Source: Rhodopirellula sp.
Lineage (GTDB): Bacteria > Planctomycetota > Planctomycetia > Pirellulales > Pirellulaceae
Direction: 5' to 3'
Assembly (NCBI GenBank): GCA_002689655.1
Contig: NZHC01000066.1
Location: 93,977-157,976, forward strand
Length of the DNA: 64,000 bases
Each line of letters starts with the position of its first letter. Position 1 is the first letter of the stretch. Under the pieces are notes generated by a model. The model worked only from the letters and a program-made list of their open reading frames with translations, had not been told where the DNA came from and did not search any database. This document shows positions 17,934 through 26,025 of this stretch, in pieces. The translations under genes and the position numbers were made by a program.

Positions 17934-18743
17934 ATGCGAATCGTAACTTCATTACTGCCTGATTTAATGGCGACGAAGCAGGATGAGGCTTATGTTGCCG
18001 TCGTTATCGATGTGTTGCGAGCGACGTCTGTTATGACGACAGCGTTTGGTTCTGGAGCAAAGCAAATTTTCACTTGCTGTCACGTTGCGGAAGCCCTTTC
18101 GCTTGCGGATAAAATCGAACATTTGGATCAAATAAATCAGCGTCCGCTCCTATGCGGTGAGCGGAGTTGCAAACCCATTTCCGGTTTTGACCATGGGAAT
18201 TCGCCTGCCGAGTACACTCCGGGCCGTGTCCGCGGGCAGACTCTGATCATGACCACTACGAATGGTACGAAAGCGATCGAAGCGGCTTCCTCAGCCAAGC
18301 GGCTAATAGCCGCCAGTTTTCTGAATCTGCCGAAAGTGGTTGAGGCGCTGCGCGGATCCAGGTTAGTGCATCTGGTTTGTTCAGGTACGGATGGTCGGAT
18401 TACAGCTGAAGATGTGCTACTTGCAGGTGCCATCATTGATGCTTGCTCGGTCGAATATCAGGTTGCGTTTGAGGATGACGAGTCTCGAGTCGCTCGAGGT
18501 TTTTGGTCGTCTTGTTTGCCAGTAACAGAGCAATCACCTTGGATCAGCGTGAGAAACGGAAATGAACAACAACTCTCTCATTTGCTAGCCAAGGCTTTTG
18601 GTAACACCCTCGGTGGTACCAATTTACGGAATTTGGGTTTTGAGCAGGATCTTCAGCGTTGTGCGCAGATTGGTACTCAATCGGCGATTGGCGTGCGTTC
18701 GCAGCAAAATCCAACCGCTTTTGAGTTGCTAGCTAGTGACTGA
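17934..18743 (+). CDS. comB: Probable 2-phosphosulfolactate phosphatase
   Basis: The 269-residue protein carries the ComB motifs: VIDVLRATS (residues 24-32), the CGER segment (74-77), GFDHGNSP (84-91) and TTTNGT (107-112). ComB is a Mg2+-dependent phosphatase that converts 2-phosphosulfolactate to sulfolactate, a step first described in coenzyme M synthesis in methanogens. Homologues are widespread in bacteria that do not make coenzyme M, where the role is often unclear. No comA, comC or other sulfonate genes are in the window. The ATG at 17934 is the natural start. The membrane TPR gene begins about 60 bases after its stop. Confidence 0.88.
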   Translation: MRIVTSLLPDLMATKQDEAYVAVVIDVLRATSVMTTAFGSGAKQIFTCCHVAEALSLADKIEHLDQINQRPLLCGERSCKPISGFDHGNSPAEYTPGRVRGQTLIMTTTNGTKAIEAASSAKRLIAASFLNLPKVVEALRGSRLVHLVCSGTDGRITAEDVLLAGAIIDACSVEYQVAFEDDESRVARGFWSSCLPVTEQSPWISVRNGNEQQLSHLLAKAFGNTLGGTNLRNLGFEQDLQRCAQIGTQSAIGVRSQQNPTAFELLASD

Positions 18744-18805
18744 AGCTCTTGCTTCCAGCCGGGGTTTCCTGCTACTACCGACCTGAGTTTGGGAGGTTCT
18801 GCGCG

Positions 18806-21463
18806 TTGGCTGACAAAGAAGATGTTGTGAAAAGCAAACCTGCTGGTGGTCGTGACTTGGTCACAATTGTCCTGCTGCTCGGCGCTGCGCTGGCCTCTCT
18901 CGGTGGCTTCGCACTCCTTTTTGTGATGTGGTGGACGACTGACGTTACCGAGCCGGAGTCGCTACTGCGTTTGGCGTCTCGCGAATTCGTGGAAGGTCGC
19001 CCCATTGTCGCAGGTAAATTGGCGGAGCTTGCGGAGTTGGAGCATGCTGACTCGCCTTCTGAGCCTCGTGAGATATCCATCGATGCGTCAGACGAAGCCC
19101 TTGTAACACAACGTACCCTTGAGGCGGCTGCTGATCAGGCACGGATCGAGCGACTGAATCTGATTCGTTTGCGAAATTTTTTAATTGGTGTTGGTAAGGC
19201 AGCAGAAGGAAATCGCCAAAAGGTTCCTCGGGAGAAAAGGCGGTGTTACCTAGCTGCTGTTCCTCATTTGGAGCTAGCTAGAGACCATGGCTTTCCCCAG
19301 GGCCGTGGTGCGCAGGGACACCGAACACTTGGGGAAGTGCACTTTCATTTAGGCCGATTCGATGATGCGGTCATCAATTTAGATCAGGCGATCGAAAATG
19401 AGCCACTGCTTAGACCTCAACTCTTGCCGATGATCGCAGAGTCCCAGTATCATGCGAAAAAAGATCAAAAAGAAGATGCTTTGGCAAGCATTGATGAGTA
19501 TTTGAGGGATCCAATACGAAATGCAGAGGCAAGCAAATCAGCGATGATTTTGCGGATAAAGATTTTGACGGATCTCGGTCGTTGGCAAGAGTTGCATGTT
19601 GCTTTGAGGCAGCATGAAAAACAACAAAGTGAACGTGATGACGTGAAGAACCAGGCAGTCTTTCTACGCACAGTTTCAAACATTCAAAAGGTCACAGCTG
19701 AGCAAAGTTTGCAGGGAACGCGTAAGGAACAGGATCGCGAGAAAATGGCGGACGACCTCGCAAGTGCATTGCAAGTACTCAATGCTTTGAGCCAGAGGTC
19801 AGAAAAATCAAGTGAGGTAGGGCTCTGGATTGGTCGCGTCAAATTATTGCAAGGCGATAAGACTGGTGCCATTAATGCATTTCATGATGTGTTACGGAAA
19901 GATCAGACATCAAATGCTGCGACGATTGGAGCCGCCGGGATTATGGGTGGACTTCAGGAAATTGAACTTCTGATCCAAAGTAATGATGCTGAGCAAGCTG
20001 TTCAAACTCTCCGCTATCTGATGAGTGAGTTGGGCAGTCGTGAGGGCTTCGATCATGAGCTGATTTCTTTCCGGGAATTCAGCGTGCGAATCTATCAGGC
20101 ACTTAACGATTTGAGGCAAGCGGGAAAGTACCAAGCGGCCATCGACGCAGCACGAAGTTTGCCACCGGTTTTCGATCGCAGTGAAACATTGGTGCAGGAG
20201 GGCAAAGGATATAAGGCATGGGCTGAGATGACGCTGAAGGAGGGAACGGACTTCCACGGCAAAGTGTCTGAATCGACGGCTGAGGTGGTGCGACAGCGAT
20301 ACCACGCTGCTGGTGATGCGTTTGCGGAGGCTGCCGAATTGCGTTTCGATAGCGCGGAGTATATTCCGACTCTTTGGTCAGCAATCGATGCCTATCAAAC
20401 AGGCAACTATTTTTCACAGAGCATCCAACTGTTGGAAGTCTATCTGCAGCAGGAAGACAAAAGTCACCAGACAAGGGGTTTGATCGCTTACGGAAAAGCT
20501 CTGTTGGCGGTAGGTAAAGCTGAGCAAGCCATCAGTGCGTTTGAGCAATGCATCTACGAGTACCAAAAAGATCCACTCCGATATTCTGCTCGTTACTATG
20601 GTGCTTTGGCCTACGCAGAAATCGGAGACTTTGAAAAAGCACGTCGGCTATTACGGGCGAATATCGACAGTGAGGGGCGTCTTCCCGACGACCAAACTCC
20701 TGATTTGCAACCAGAGAGCGCGGAGTGGCAGGATTCACTTTTTGCTCTTGGTTCACTGCTATATGAACTAGGATACCGAAACGATCTTCAGGCTGAACAA
20801 GTAGATCCGGAGGAAAAACTTGAATTGCTCATGAAGAATCAGCCGATTCTCGAATCCGCGATTCGGCGATTGGAAGTCGCTGATCAGCGGTGGTGGGATG
20901 AGCATACCGACCCTCGTTCAAAGCAGAACGCATACTTTGCCGCGCGGGCCCACGTGATGGCTTCCAAGCTTCCAAGCTTGCAATCCTCGTTACCCGATAG
21001 CCTGGATGCTGCTCGACGTGTTTCTCTCAGAAAAGCTGAGATGCACCTACAACAGGCTCTCGTAGGATTTCGGCGTTTAAGTGAGTATCTCGCGGATCTG
21101 GATGACGAACAGGATTTGTCCAAAGCAGATGAGGCACTGCAACGGAATTGCTTGATGTTTGAGGCGGACGTGTTGAAAAGTCTGGCAAAATACGCGGAAG
21201 CTGCTGAGGTATATCGAACCGTTGAATCGTTGCATAGCGGAAAGCCTGCTGCTGTTGAAGCGCTTGTTGGGCGAGCCAGTTGCGCGAAAAAATTGGGAGA
21301 AGATCGTGAATGCGAAATCCTTTTTCGTAAGGCTAGCGAGATGTTGAGACTGATACCTGCGGAATCGGATTCTGAATTTGCAGAGACCACTCGTTACGAC
21401 CGCGAGGGGTGGCAACAACTACTCGATTGGATGATTCAGGATTTTGATAAGCAAAAAGCATGA
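18806..21463 (+). CDS. Membrane-anchored TPR-repeat protein
   Basis: From a TTG at 18806 the product has 885 residues. This start has GGGAGG nine bases upstream and gives MADKEDVVKSKPAGG followed by one membrane helix (about residues 19-39, LVTIVLLLGAALASLGGF). A TTG at 18749 would add 19 residues. The rest is helical with several tetratricopeptide-like repeats, for example HFHLGRFDDAVINLDQAI, AISAFEQCI and YAEAAEVYRTV, which usually mediate protein-protein contacts. Only 19 bases separate it from the FlgN-like gene, so it may be part of the flagellar transcription unit, but its content gives no direct flagellar link. Function unknown. Confidence 0.75.
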   Translation: MADKEDVVKSKPAGGRDLVTIVLLLGAALASLGGFALLFVMWWTTDVTEPESLLRLASREFVEGRPIVAGKLAELAELEHADSPSEPREISIDASDEALVTQRTLEAAADQARIERLNLIRLRNFLIGVGKAAEGNRQKVPREKRRCYLAAVPHLELARDHGFPQGRGAQGHRTLGEVHFHLGRFDDAVINLDQAIENEPLLRPQLLPMIAESQYHAKKDQKEDALASIDEYLRDPIRNAEASKSAMILRIKILTDLGRWQELHVALRQHEKQQSERDDVKNQAVFLRTVSNIQKVTAEQSLQGTRKEQDREKMADDLASALQVLNALSQRSEKSSEVGLWIGRVKLLQGDKTGAINAFHDVLRKDQTSNAATIGAAGIMGGLQEIELLIQSNDAEQAVQTLRYLMSELGSREGFDHELISFREFSVRIYQALNDLRQAGKYQAAIDAARSLPPVFDRSETLVQEGKGYKAWAEMTLKEGTDFHGKVSESTAEVVRQRYHAAGDAFAEAAELRFDSAEYIPTLWSAIDAYQTGNYFSQSIQLLEVYLQQEDKSHQTRGLIAYGKALLAVGKAEQAISAFEQCIYEYQKDPLRYSARYYGALAYAEIGDFEKARRLLRANIDSEGRLPDDQTPDLQPESAEWQDSLFALGSLLYELGYRNDLQAEQVDPEEKLELLMKNQPILESAIRRLEVADQRWWDEHTDPRSKQNAYFAARAHVMASKLPSLQSSLPDSLDAARRVSLRKAEMHLQQALVGFRRLSEYLADLDDEQDLSKADEALQRNCLMFEADVLKSLAKYAEAAEVYRTVESLHSGKPAAVEALVGRASCAKKLGEDRECEILFRKASEMLRLIPAESDSEFAETTRYDREGWQQLLDWMIQDFDKQKA

Positions 21464-21482
21464 TTAAGGAAAGTGATCAATC

Positions 21483-21932
21483 ATGAACGGAAATGAAGTT
21501 GCGGCCCTCATAAAACAGAGATGGGAGATACTCGATCAACTCCTGAGTATCAGTCGATTGCAGATGACAGCCATTCAACAGGGGCAGATGAGCGAACTGA
21601 TGCGACTGCTGTCTGAAAAACAGAAGCCATTAAATCAGCTCATTGAGCTCGGTGATCAATTTGGGGCCGCCAATGCTGATGATTCAGTAGAGCGACACTG
21701 GGATAGTGATGCGATCCGAGAGCAGTGTCGAAAGCAGCAAGACGATTGTGAGAAAATGAATCTCGAATTGTTGGCGATCGAAGCAGAGTGCGAGAGCAAG
21801 TTGAGCCAAAATCGTGATGAGTTGCGTCAGCGATTGGAGCGTGTTGATTCTGGATGGCAAGCAGTTTCGGGATATGCTGATCAAGCAGCTTACGCGACCA
21901 GTGGTGGTTCCCTTGACTTGTCGAGCGACTGA
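21483..21932 (+). CDS. FlgN-like flagellar chaperone candidate
   Basis: The 149-residue product is almost wholly helical and charged, with two long coiled-coil-like stretches (residues about 5-60 and 75-130). It shows the loose FlgN/FliT pattern: an N-terminal helix with RWEILDQLLSISRLQ, then SEKQKPLNQLIEL. FlgN-type chaperones bind hook-associated proteins before export. The assignment is by shape, size and position upstream of the flagellar genes rather than by a strong motif. A ribosome site (AAGGAAAG at 21466-21473) precedes the ATG. A gap of 355 bases follows before the next gene. Confidence 0.5.
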   Translation: MNGNEVAALIKQRWEILDQLLSISRLQMTAIQQGQMSELMRLLSEKQKPLNQLIELGDQFGAANADDSVERHWDSDAIREQCRKQQDDCEKMNLELLAIEAECESKLSQNRDELRQRLERVDSGWQAVSGYADQAAYATSGGSLDLSSD

Positions 21933-22287
21933 CTTGTCTATTTCTTGTCAAACCGACGACGCGTCCTCAGAACGCTTCTGTGGGAGGGGTGTTCCTGTGT
22001 GCCCCACCTGTCGATGTGGCCAGACGCTTTCTGCGTCGCCGGAGGTGCTGTTGTAGGATCAGTGAATGGGTGTGAGGCTCAGATGCTGCTGAGGTCAGCG
22101 AAAGGGGCTGTCGAATGACCGGATTGAATTACTTAGCGGTCGCAGAGGACCAGAAAGAAGCGTCGTCCAAAACGCTAGCAAATTGAAAACTTCGGAATCC
22201 GCCTTGCATCTTGTGACGAATCGTTGCTATGCATTTTAACGATGTGTTTCACTTTGACCGCTGCACCGAACAAATCGGGAGCGTACC
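21933..22287 (+). other. Intergenic region before the flagellar block
   Basis: No gene is supported in these 355 bases. It is the most likely place for a promoter of the flagellar genes. A GG-N10-GC arrangement (GG at 22194-22195, TTGCA at 22204-22208) has sigma-54 spacing and lies about 80 bases before the next ATG. The rest of the -24 box does not match, so this is only a candidate. Confidence 0.35.
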
Positions 22288-22710
22288 ATGCCAAATCATT
22301 GGATCGATCCAAGTCAGTGTCAATCTTTAGCCGTTCTTGTTGAATCGGTGACGGCACCGCTTTTAATTGAACATGAGGCCCCGATCTGCCTCGAGCTCGA
22401 CATTGATACTTCGTTTGAGGTGCCTGCCGATTCTGCGAAAACAGTTGATCTCATCCAGTCACTGGTCAAGCAGTCACTATTAGAAATGCCCCATGGCGGT
22501 GATTTGACGATCACCGCTTGTGAGACGGATAAGGGGCTCGAGCTGGAGCTAGCTGATACGGGTTGCGACATTGAAGATCGTTCGCAACGAACTCCAATTT
22601 CGGCAGCTGCACTTGGCGTGCAATTGTTTTGGCAGAACTGTCCTCAGGGTGGGGCTGCAGTCACGATGACTTTTCGTCGCCAAAGCGGCTCTGGTCGAAT
22701 CGCAGCGTAA
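22288..22710 (+). CDS. Small protein with a degenerate histidine-kinase-type ATPase fold
   Basis: The 140-residue product resembles the GHKL/HATPase_c domain alone. A helix lies where the N box should be (LIQSLVKQSL), followed by the strand pair GGDLTITACETDKGLELEL, then a G1-like DTGCDIED and a final strand GGAAVTMTFRR. The N-box asparagine is replaced and the G1 motif lacks the usual second glycine, and I see no G2 loop. It therefore probably does not bind ATP as a normal kinase. There is no dimerisation, phosphoacceptor or sensor domain. It sits 28 bases before flgB, so a regulatory or scaffold role linked to the flagellum is inferred from position only. Confidence 0.5.
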   Translation: MPNHWIDPSQCQSLAVLVESVTAPLLIEHEAPICLELDIDTSFEVPADSAKTVDLIQSLVKQSLLEMPHGGDLTITACETDKGLELELADTGCDIEDRSQRTPISAAALGVQLFWQNCPQGGAAVTMTFRRQSGSGRIAA

Positions 22711-22738
22711 ACAAGGGATGATTGGGTAGACCCATTTG

Positions 22739-23137
22739 ATGTTTGGTATTTTCAACACAACAACGATTCCAGCGCTGGAGCAAACGCTTAGCTTTTCTCA
22801 GAAACGTCACGAGCTTCTTGCTGGGAATTTGGCTAACTTGGATACTCCAGGTTATCGAGCAAAGGATCTTGATGTTGGAGATTTTCAAAATGCTTTGGCG
22901 GAGTCGATTGAAAATCACCAAAAGATAATGGGCACGGGACAGCCGTTAACGAGAGATGATATTCGGTCTGGGCCGCGCGAGGCTATGGAGCCGGTGGTTT
23001 ACCATGATCAGAGTGATGTGTCGCTGGAACAACAGGTTTCAGAAGTAGCAAAAAACGAACACATGCATGCTTTGGCGATCACAACCATGCGAAGTCAATT
23101 TGCACTGTTGAGAGCCGCAATTACTGAGCGTGCTTAG
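22739..23137 (+). CDS. flgB: Flagellar basal-body rod protein FlgB
   Basis: The 132-residue protein has the FlgB pattern: a helical N-terminus, the rod motif NLANLDTPGYRAKD (residues 30-43), and a C-terminal helix ending near LLRAAITERA. FlgB forms the proximal rod of the basal body and is exported by the flagellar secretion system. The ATG at 22739 is preferred over an upstream TTG at 22736. A short inverted repeat TGGGT/ACCCA lies at 22723-22734, just before the start. It opens the rod/MS-ring gene series and is followed by flgC after 67 bases. Confidence 0.93.
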   Translation: MFGIFNTTTIPALEQTLSFSQKRHELLAGNLANLDTPGYRAKDLDVGDFQNALAESIENHQKIMGTGQPLTRDDIRSGPREAMEPVVYHDQSDVSLEQQVSEVAKNEHMHALAITTMRSQFALLRAAITERA

Positions 23138-23204
23138 GGAATCAAAAGCTAATCGGCGATGCCCTTTTATCTGACATATCGCGAAGGAACGGAGAGAAGA
23201 TTTT

Positions 23205-23624
23205 ATGTTGCGAGCACTTGATATCAGCACATCTGCGTTGGTTGCAGAGCGAACTCGATTGAACGCAGTAGCCGGGAACATTGCCAATATTTCCACCCTC
23301 AAGAACGAAAAAGGCGAGGCAGAGCCTTATCGAGCGCGAGAAGTTGTGTTTCAGGTAGACGATGGCATTTCCAACCATGGTGCTTCGGGCGTAAAGGTGG
23401 AGGAGATCCGTTCGAGTGATGCGGAACCACTGTATCGTTATCAGCCGCAACATCCGCTGGCGATCAAAGATGGGAAATGGAAGGGGTATGTTGCCTATCC
23501 CAATATCGATTTGACAACACAGATGGTGGATGCACTGGAGTCGACGCGAGCTTATGAGGCAAACGTGGGTGTTATGGAAATTACAAAGAACTTGAGCCGC
23601 GAAACGCTTACTATTTTGGCTTAG
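23205..23624 (+). CDS. flgC: Flagellar basal-body rod protein FlgC
   Basis: The 139-residue protein has the FlgC arrangement: an N-terminal helix (LDISTSALVAERTRLN), then NIANIST in place of the usual N-x-AN-x-x-T rod motif, a beta-rich middle, and a C-terminal helix (QMVDALESTRAYEANV). It forms the rod together with FlgB and FlgG. A GGAG at 23191-23194 precedes the ATG at 23205. fliE follows after about 100 bases. Confidence 0.93.
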   Translation: MLRALDISTSALVAERTRLNAVAGNIANISTLKNEKGEAEPYRAREVVFQVDDGISNHGASGVKVEEIRSSDAEPLYRYQPQHPLAIKDGKWKGYVAYPNIDLTTQMVDALESTRAYEANVGVMEITKNLSRETLTILA

Positions 23625-23725
23625 CCTTAGAGTTATCGGGGATTAGATCACCCTGCTCTCATGACTAAAACCGCTTTTTAACACTTGAAAGTATAAACCT
23701 GGTACGGTCGAAATCGACTTGAATC

Positions 23726-24043
23726 ATGCGAGCTATCAACGGAATCCAACCGCCACTTCGTCCCGAATCACCGATGAGTGGCGTCAATTCAAAGTCTGCG
23801 AACGTTGATGTTCAATCTGGAATTGATGAATTCGCCAAGGTGCTCACTAACGAAGTCAAAGATGTCAATTCCATGCAGATCGATGCCAATGATATGGTTC
23901 ATTCATTGTTGACTGGCGGTGATGTTAACGAGGCCGAAGTCCTGACCGCAGTGCAGAAAGCAGATCTTGCGTTTCGCATGCTGTTGCAGGTACGAAACAA
24001 GCTGGTCGAGGCCTATCGAGAAGTTCAGCAAATACAGATCTGA
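23726..24043 (+). CDS. fliE: Flagellar hook-basal body complex protein FliE
   Basis: The 105-residue protein matches FliE: the segment FAKVLTNEVKDVNSMQ, then a helix with the EVLTAVQKADLAFRMLLQVRN pattern, ending in AYREVQQIQ. FliE connects the MS ring to the proximal rod. The position between flgC and fliF is canonical. fliF starts 89 bases later. Confidence 0.92.
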   Translation: MRAINGIQPPLRPESPMSGVNSKSANVDVQSGIDEFAKVLTNEVKDVNSMQIDANDMVHSLLTGGDVNEAEVLTAVQKADLAFRMLLQVRNKLVEAYREVQQIQI

Positions 24044-24132
24044 GATGAACAGATTGACGATTTTTCACTTTCTCTAGCATGTTAAAACCTGATCATTCAA
24101 TTCACCTTCATTGTGGCAGTATCTGAGTATTC

Positions 24133-25764
24133 ATGAATCTCCTGAGACAATCAACTGATCAGGCACGGCAGGTTTTTTTGTCGATGCCGATGCAATCACG
24201 GGTCATTGCGATGATGTTGGTCGCTGTGATTGCGATCGGATTAGCGTTTCTTGTTCGAGGCTCGGATACGAGTTCGACTGAGTTTCTGTTTGGTGGTCGT
24301 TCGATGGGCGAGCAGGAAATGGATTCCATTGAAGTCGCCTTGAGTGCAGCAGGTTTGAATAACTGGGAACGTGAGGGACGGCGCATCAAGGTGCCCAAGG
24401 ATGCCAAGTCAAATTATTTAGCCGCACTGGGGGATGCTTCCAGTTTGCCGATTGCTCTGCGGACAGAGGTTGATCAGGCGATCAAAAATAGCAGCCCGTT
24501 TGATTCATCTGATCTTCGACATTCGCGTGAAATGCATGCCAAGGAAAAGGATCTTGGAAGCAAAATTTCCGCTTTCCCTGATGTTCGATGGGGCAGCGTG
24601 GAATATGACCGTGGAGAGCGCGTTGGTTTGTCACGGGTGGTGTCGCAATCTGCAAGTGTGATGGTCCAGCCGGAGGGAACGCGTGCTTTGCCAAGGCAAC
24701 GTATCATTGCGATTCAGGAATTGATCCGAGGTTCTTATGCTGGAATGGCCACGGATGATGTCGTAGTGATTGATACCAACAGCACGACAGCTAGTGTGGG
24801 TGCTGAAGAAGAAGACCCTCTTCTTACGAAGCAGCGTGAGGCTGAAACGCATATTGAGTACAAATTACGGAAGCTGCTCGTCGAATATCCAGCACAAATC
24901 GCAGTATTTGCCGAGATTGATCCAACAATGGATTCGGAGTTGGCTTCGCTGAAATTTGATCCTGAACCGACGAATCTAAGAAATAGTTCCAAGAAGATTG
25001 AAACGACACGGAATCAACCCTTTGCGAGTGGCGTTCCCGGCGCAGATCCCAATGCCATTGGTAATCGGGCACAAAGCATAGGGAATGATGTTCAGGTTCT
25101 GAACACAACACAGGATGAAAGGGATACCAGTGGTGTGGCGGGTCAGCAGTTTGAAAGTTCAAAGCTGGCAGATTTGCAGGTCAAGACGGTTCGAGTTTCG
25201 ATCATGCTGCCAACCAGCTACTACAAAACGCTGAACATCCAGAATGAATTGCTTCGGGATCCAACGCAAAATCCCGAAGATATAGTTCTGGATGATGCGA
25301 CATTGGAAGGATTGCGAGTCAAGACGGAGAAAAAGATTTCGGAAATTGTCAGTCCTCTGCTGCCTCAAGTTGCAGCTGGGGCTGACCCTGTCACCCTGGT
25401 CACTGTGCGAGACGCTCCAAAGTTGCCCGTTGAAAAACAAGCAGAGCAGCTGGCTACAAGTCAAGCTTTGAGTTGGTTAGCTGAATCGTGGCAGACGCTG
25501 GCTCTCATTGTGCTCGGACTGGTCGCACTTCTCGTGGCCCGTTCAGCCGCTAAATCCCCAGGGAATACGGCTCCGACCGAGTTCCAAGAGGGATTCGGCC
25601 TCGAAATGCCGGGGCCCAATCCCGTTGAGCAGGATGTTCAGCAAGAGGCGGAGCGTATGACGATTACTGGTGGATCTCTTAAAGACGAATTATTGCATCT
25701 GGTCGAGGATAACCCCGAGGTTGCCGCAAATGTGATTCGTGGGTGGGTCGGAGACGCCGCCTGA
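24133..25764 (+). CDS. fliF: Flagellar MS-ring protein FliF
   Basis: The 543-residue protein has the FliF layout: a short cytoplasmic start, a first membrane helix (about residues 24-41), the periplasmic ring-building region with FLFGG and GRRIKVP segments (about 50-450), a second membrane helix (about 455-472), and a cytoplasmic tail of about 70 residues. The tail ends in a helix (NPEVAANVIRGWVGD) that binds FliG. The periplasmic loop includes a long polar stretch (about 280-350). FliF forms the base on which the rod, switch and export apparatus assemble. The downstream gene is fliG, as expected. Confidence 0.93.
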   Translation: MNLLRQSTDQARQVFLSMPMQSRVIAMMLVAVIAIGLAFLVRGSDTSSTEFLFGGRSMGEQEMDSIEVALSAAGLNNWEREGRRIKVPKDAKSNYLAALGDASSLPIALRTEVDQAIKNSSPFDSSDLRHSREMHAKEKDLGSKISAFPDVRWGSVEYDRGERVGLSRVVSQSASVMVQPEGTRALPRQRIIAIQELIRGSYAGMATDDVVVIDTNSTTASVGAEEEDPLLTKQREAETHIEYKLRKLLVEYPAQIAVFAEIDPTMDSELASLKFDPEPTNLRNSSKKIETTRNQPFASGVPGADPNAIGNRAQSIGNDVQVLNTTQDERDTSGVAGQQFESSKLADLQVKTVRVSIMLPTSYYKTLNIQNELLRDPTQNPEDIVLDDATLEGLRVKTEKKISEIVSPLLPQVAAGADPVTLVTVRDAPKLPVEKQAEQLATSQALSWLAESWQTLALIVLGLVALLVARSAAKSPGNTAPTEFQEGFGLEMPGPNPVEQDVQQEAERMTITGGSLKDELLHLVEDNPEVAANVIRGWVGDAA

Positions 25765-25782
25765 TTCACCATGTCGTGATAC

Positions 25783-25818
25783 AAGGTTTTGTTTGCATTG
25801 AAGGTTTTATTTGCATTG
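25783..25818. repeat. 18-bp tandem duplication between fliF and fliG
   Basis: The unit aaggttttgtttgcattg (25783-25800) is repeated at 25801-25818 with one mismatch. It lies in the 261-base fliF-fliG gap, about 20 bases after the fliF stop, and does not form a hairpin. Confidence 0.9.
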
Positions 25819-26025
25819 ACCTCAGGGCTGAATCTGGATGATTCGAGACTGAATTCAATTCTACAGAATCCCTGAGAGCATGCCGCGATGTGAAATGAAC
25901 TGATTTCCTCTTCCAATGCAGACACAAGTTTGACTACAAGGGGACTTCCAAGGCCAACAGCGATGGATTGCTGGGCACTCGGAATTGGTTCAGATATTTG
26001 CATGGCACGAGGGAGCGGCCCCCAA

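Noticed and set aside
21814-22056. 80-codon frame running out of the FlgN-like gene with CPTCRCG
   Set aside because: It overlaps the FlgN-like gene in another frame and has no ribosome site or family pattern.
22194-22208. Sigma-54-like GG-N10-GC upstream of the flagellar block
   Set aside because: The spacing fits but the -24 element is poor and the pattern is common by chance. It is mentioned only as a candidate within the intergenic entry.
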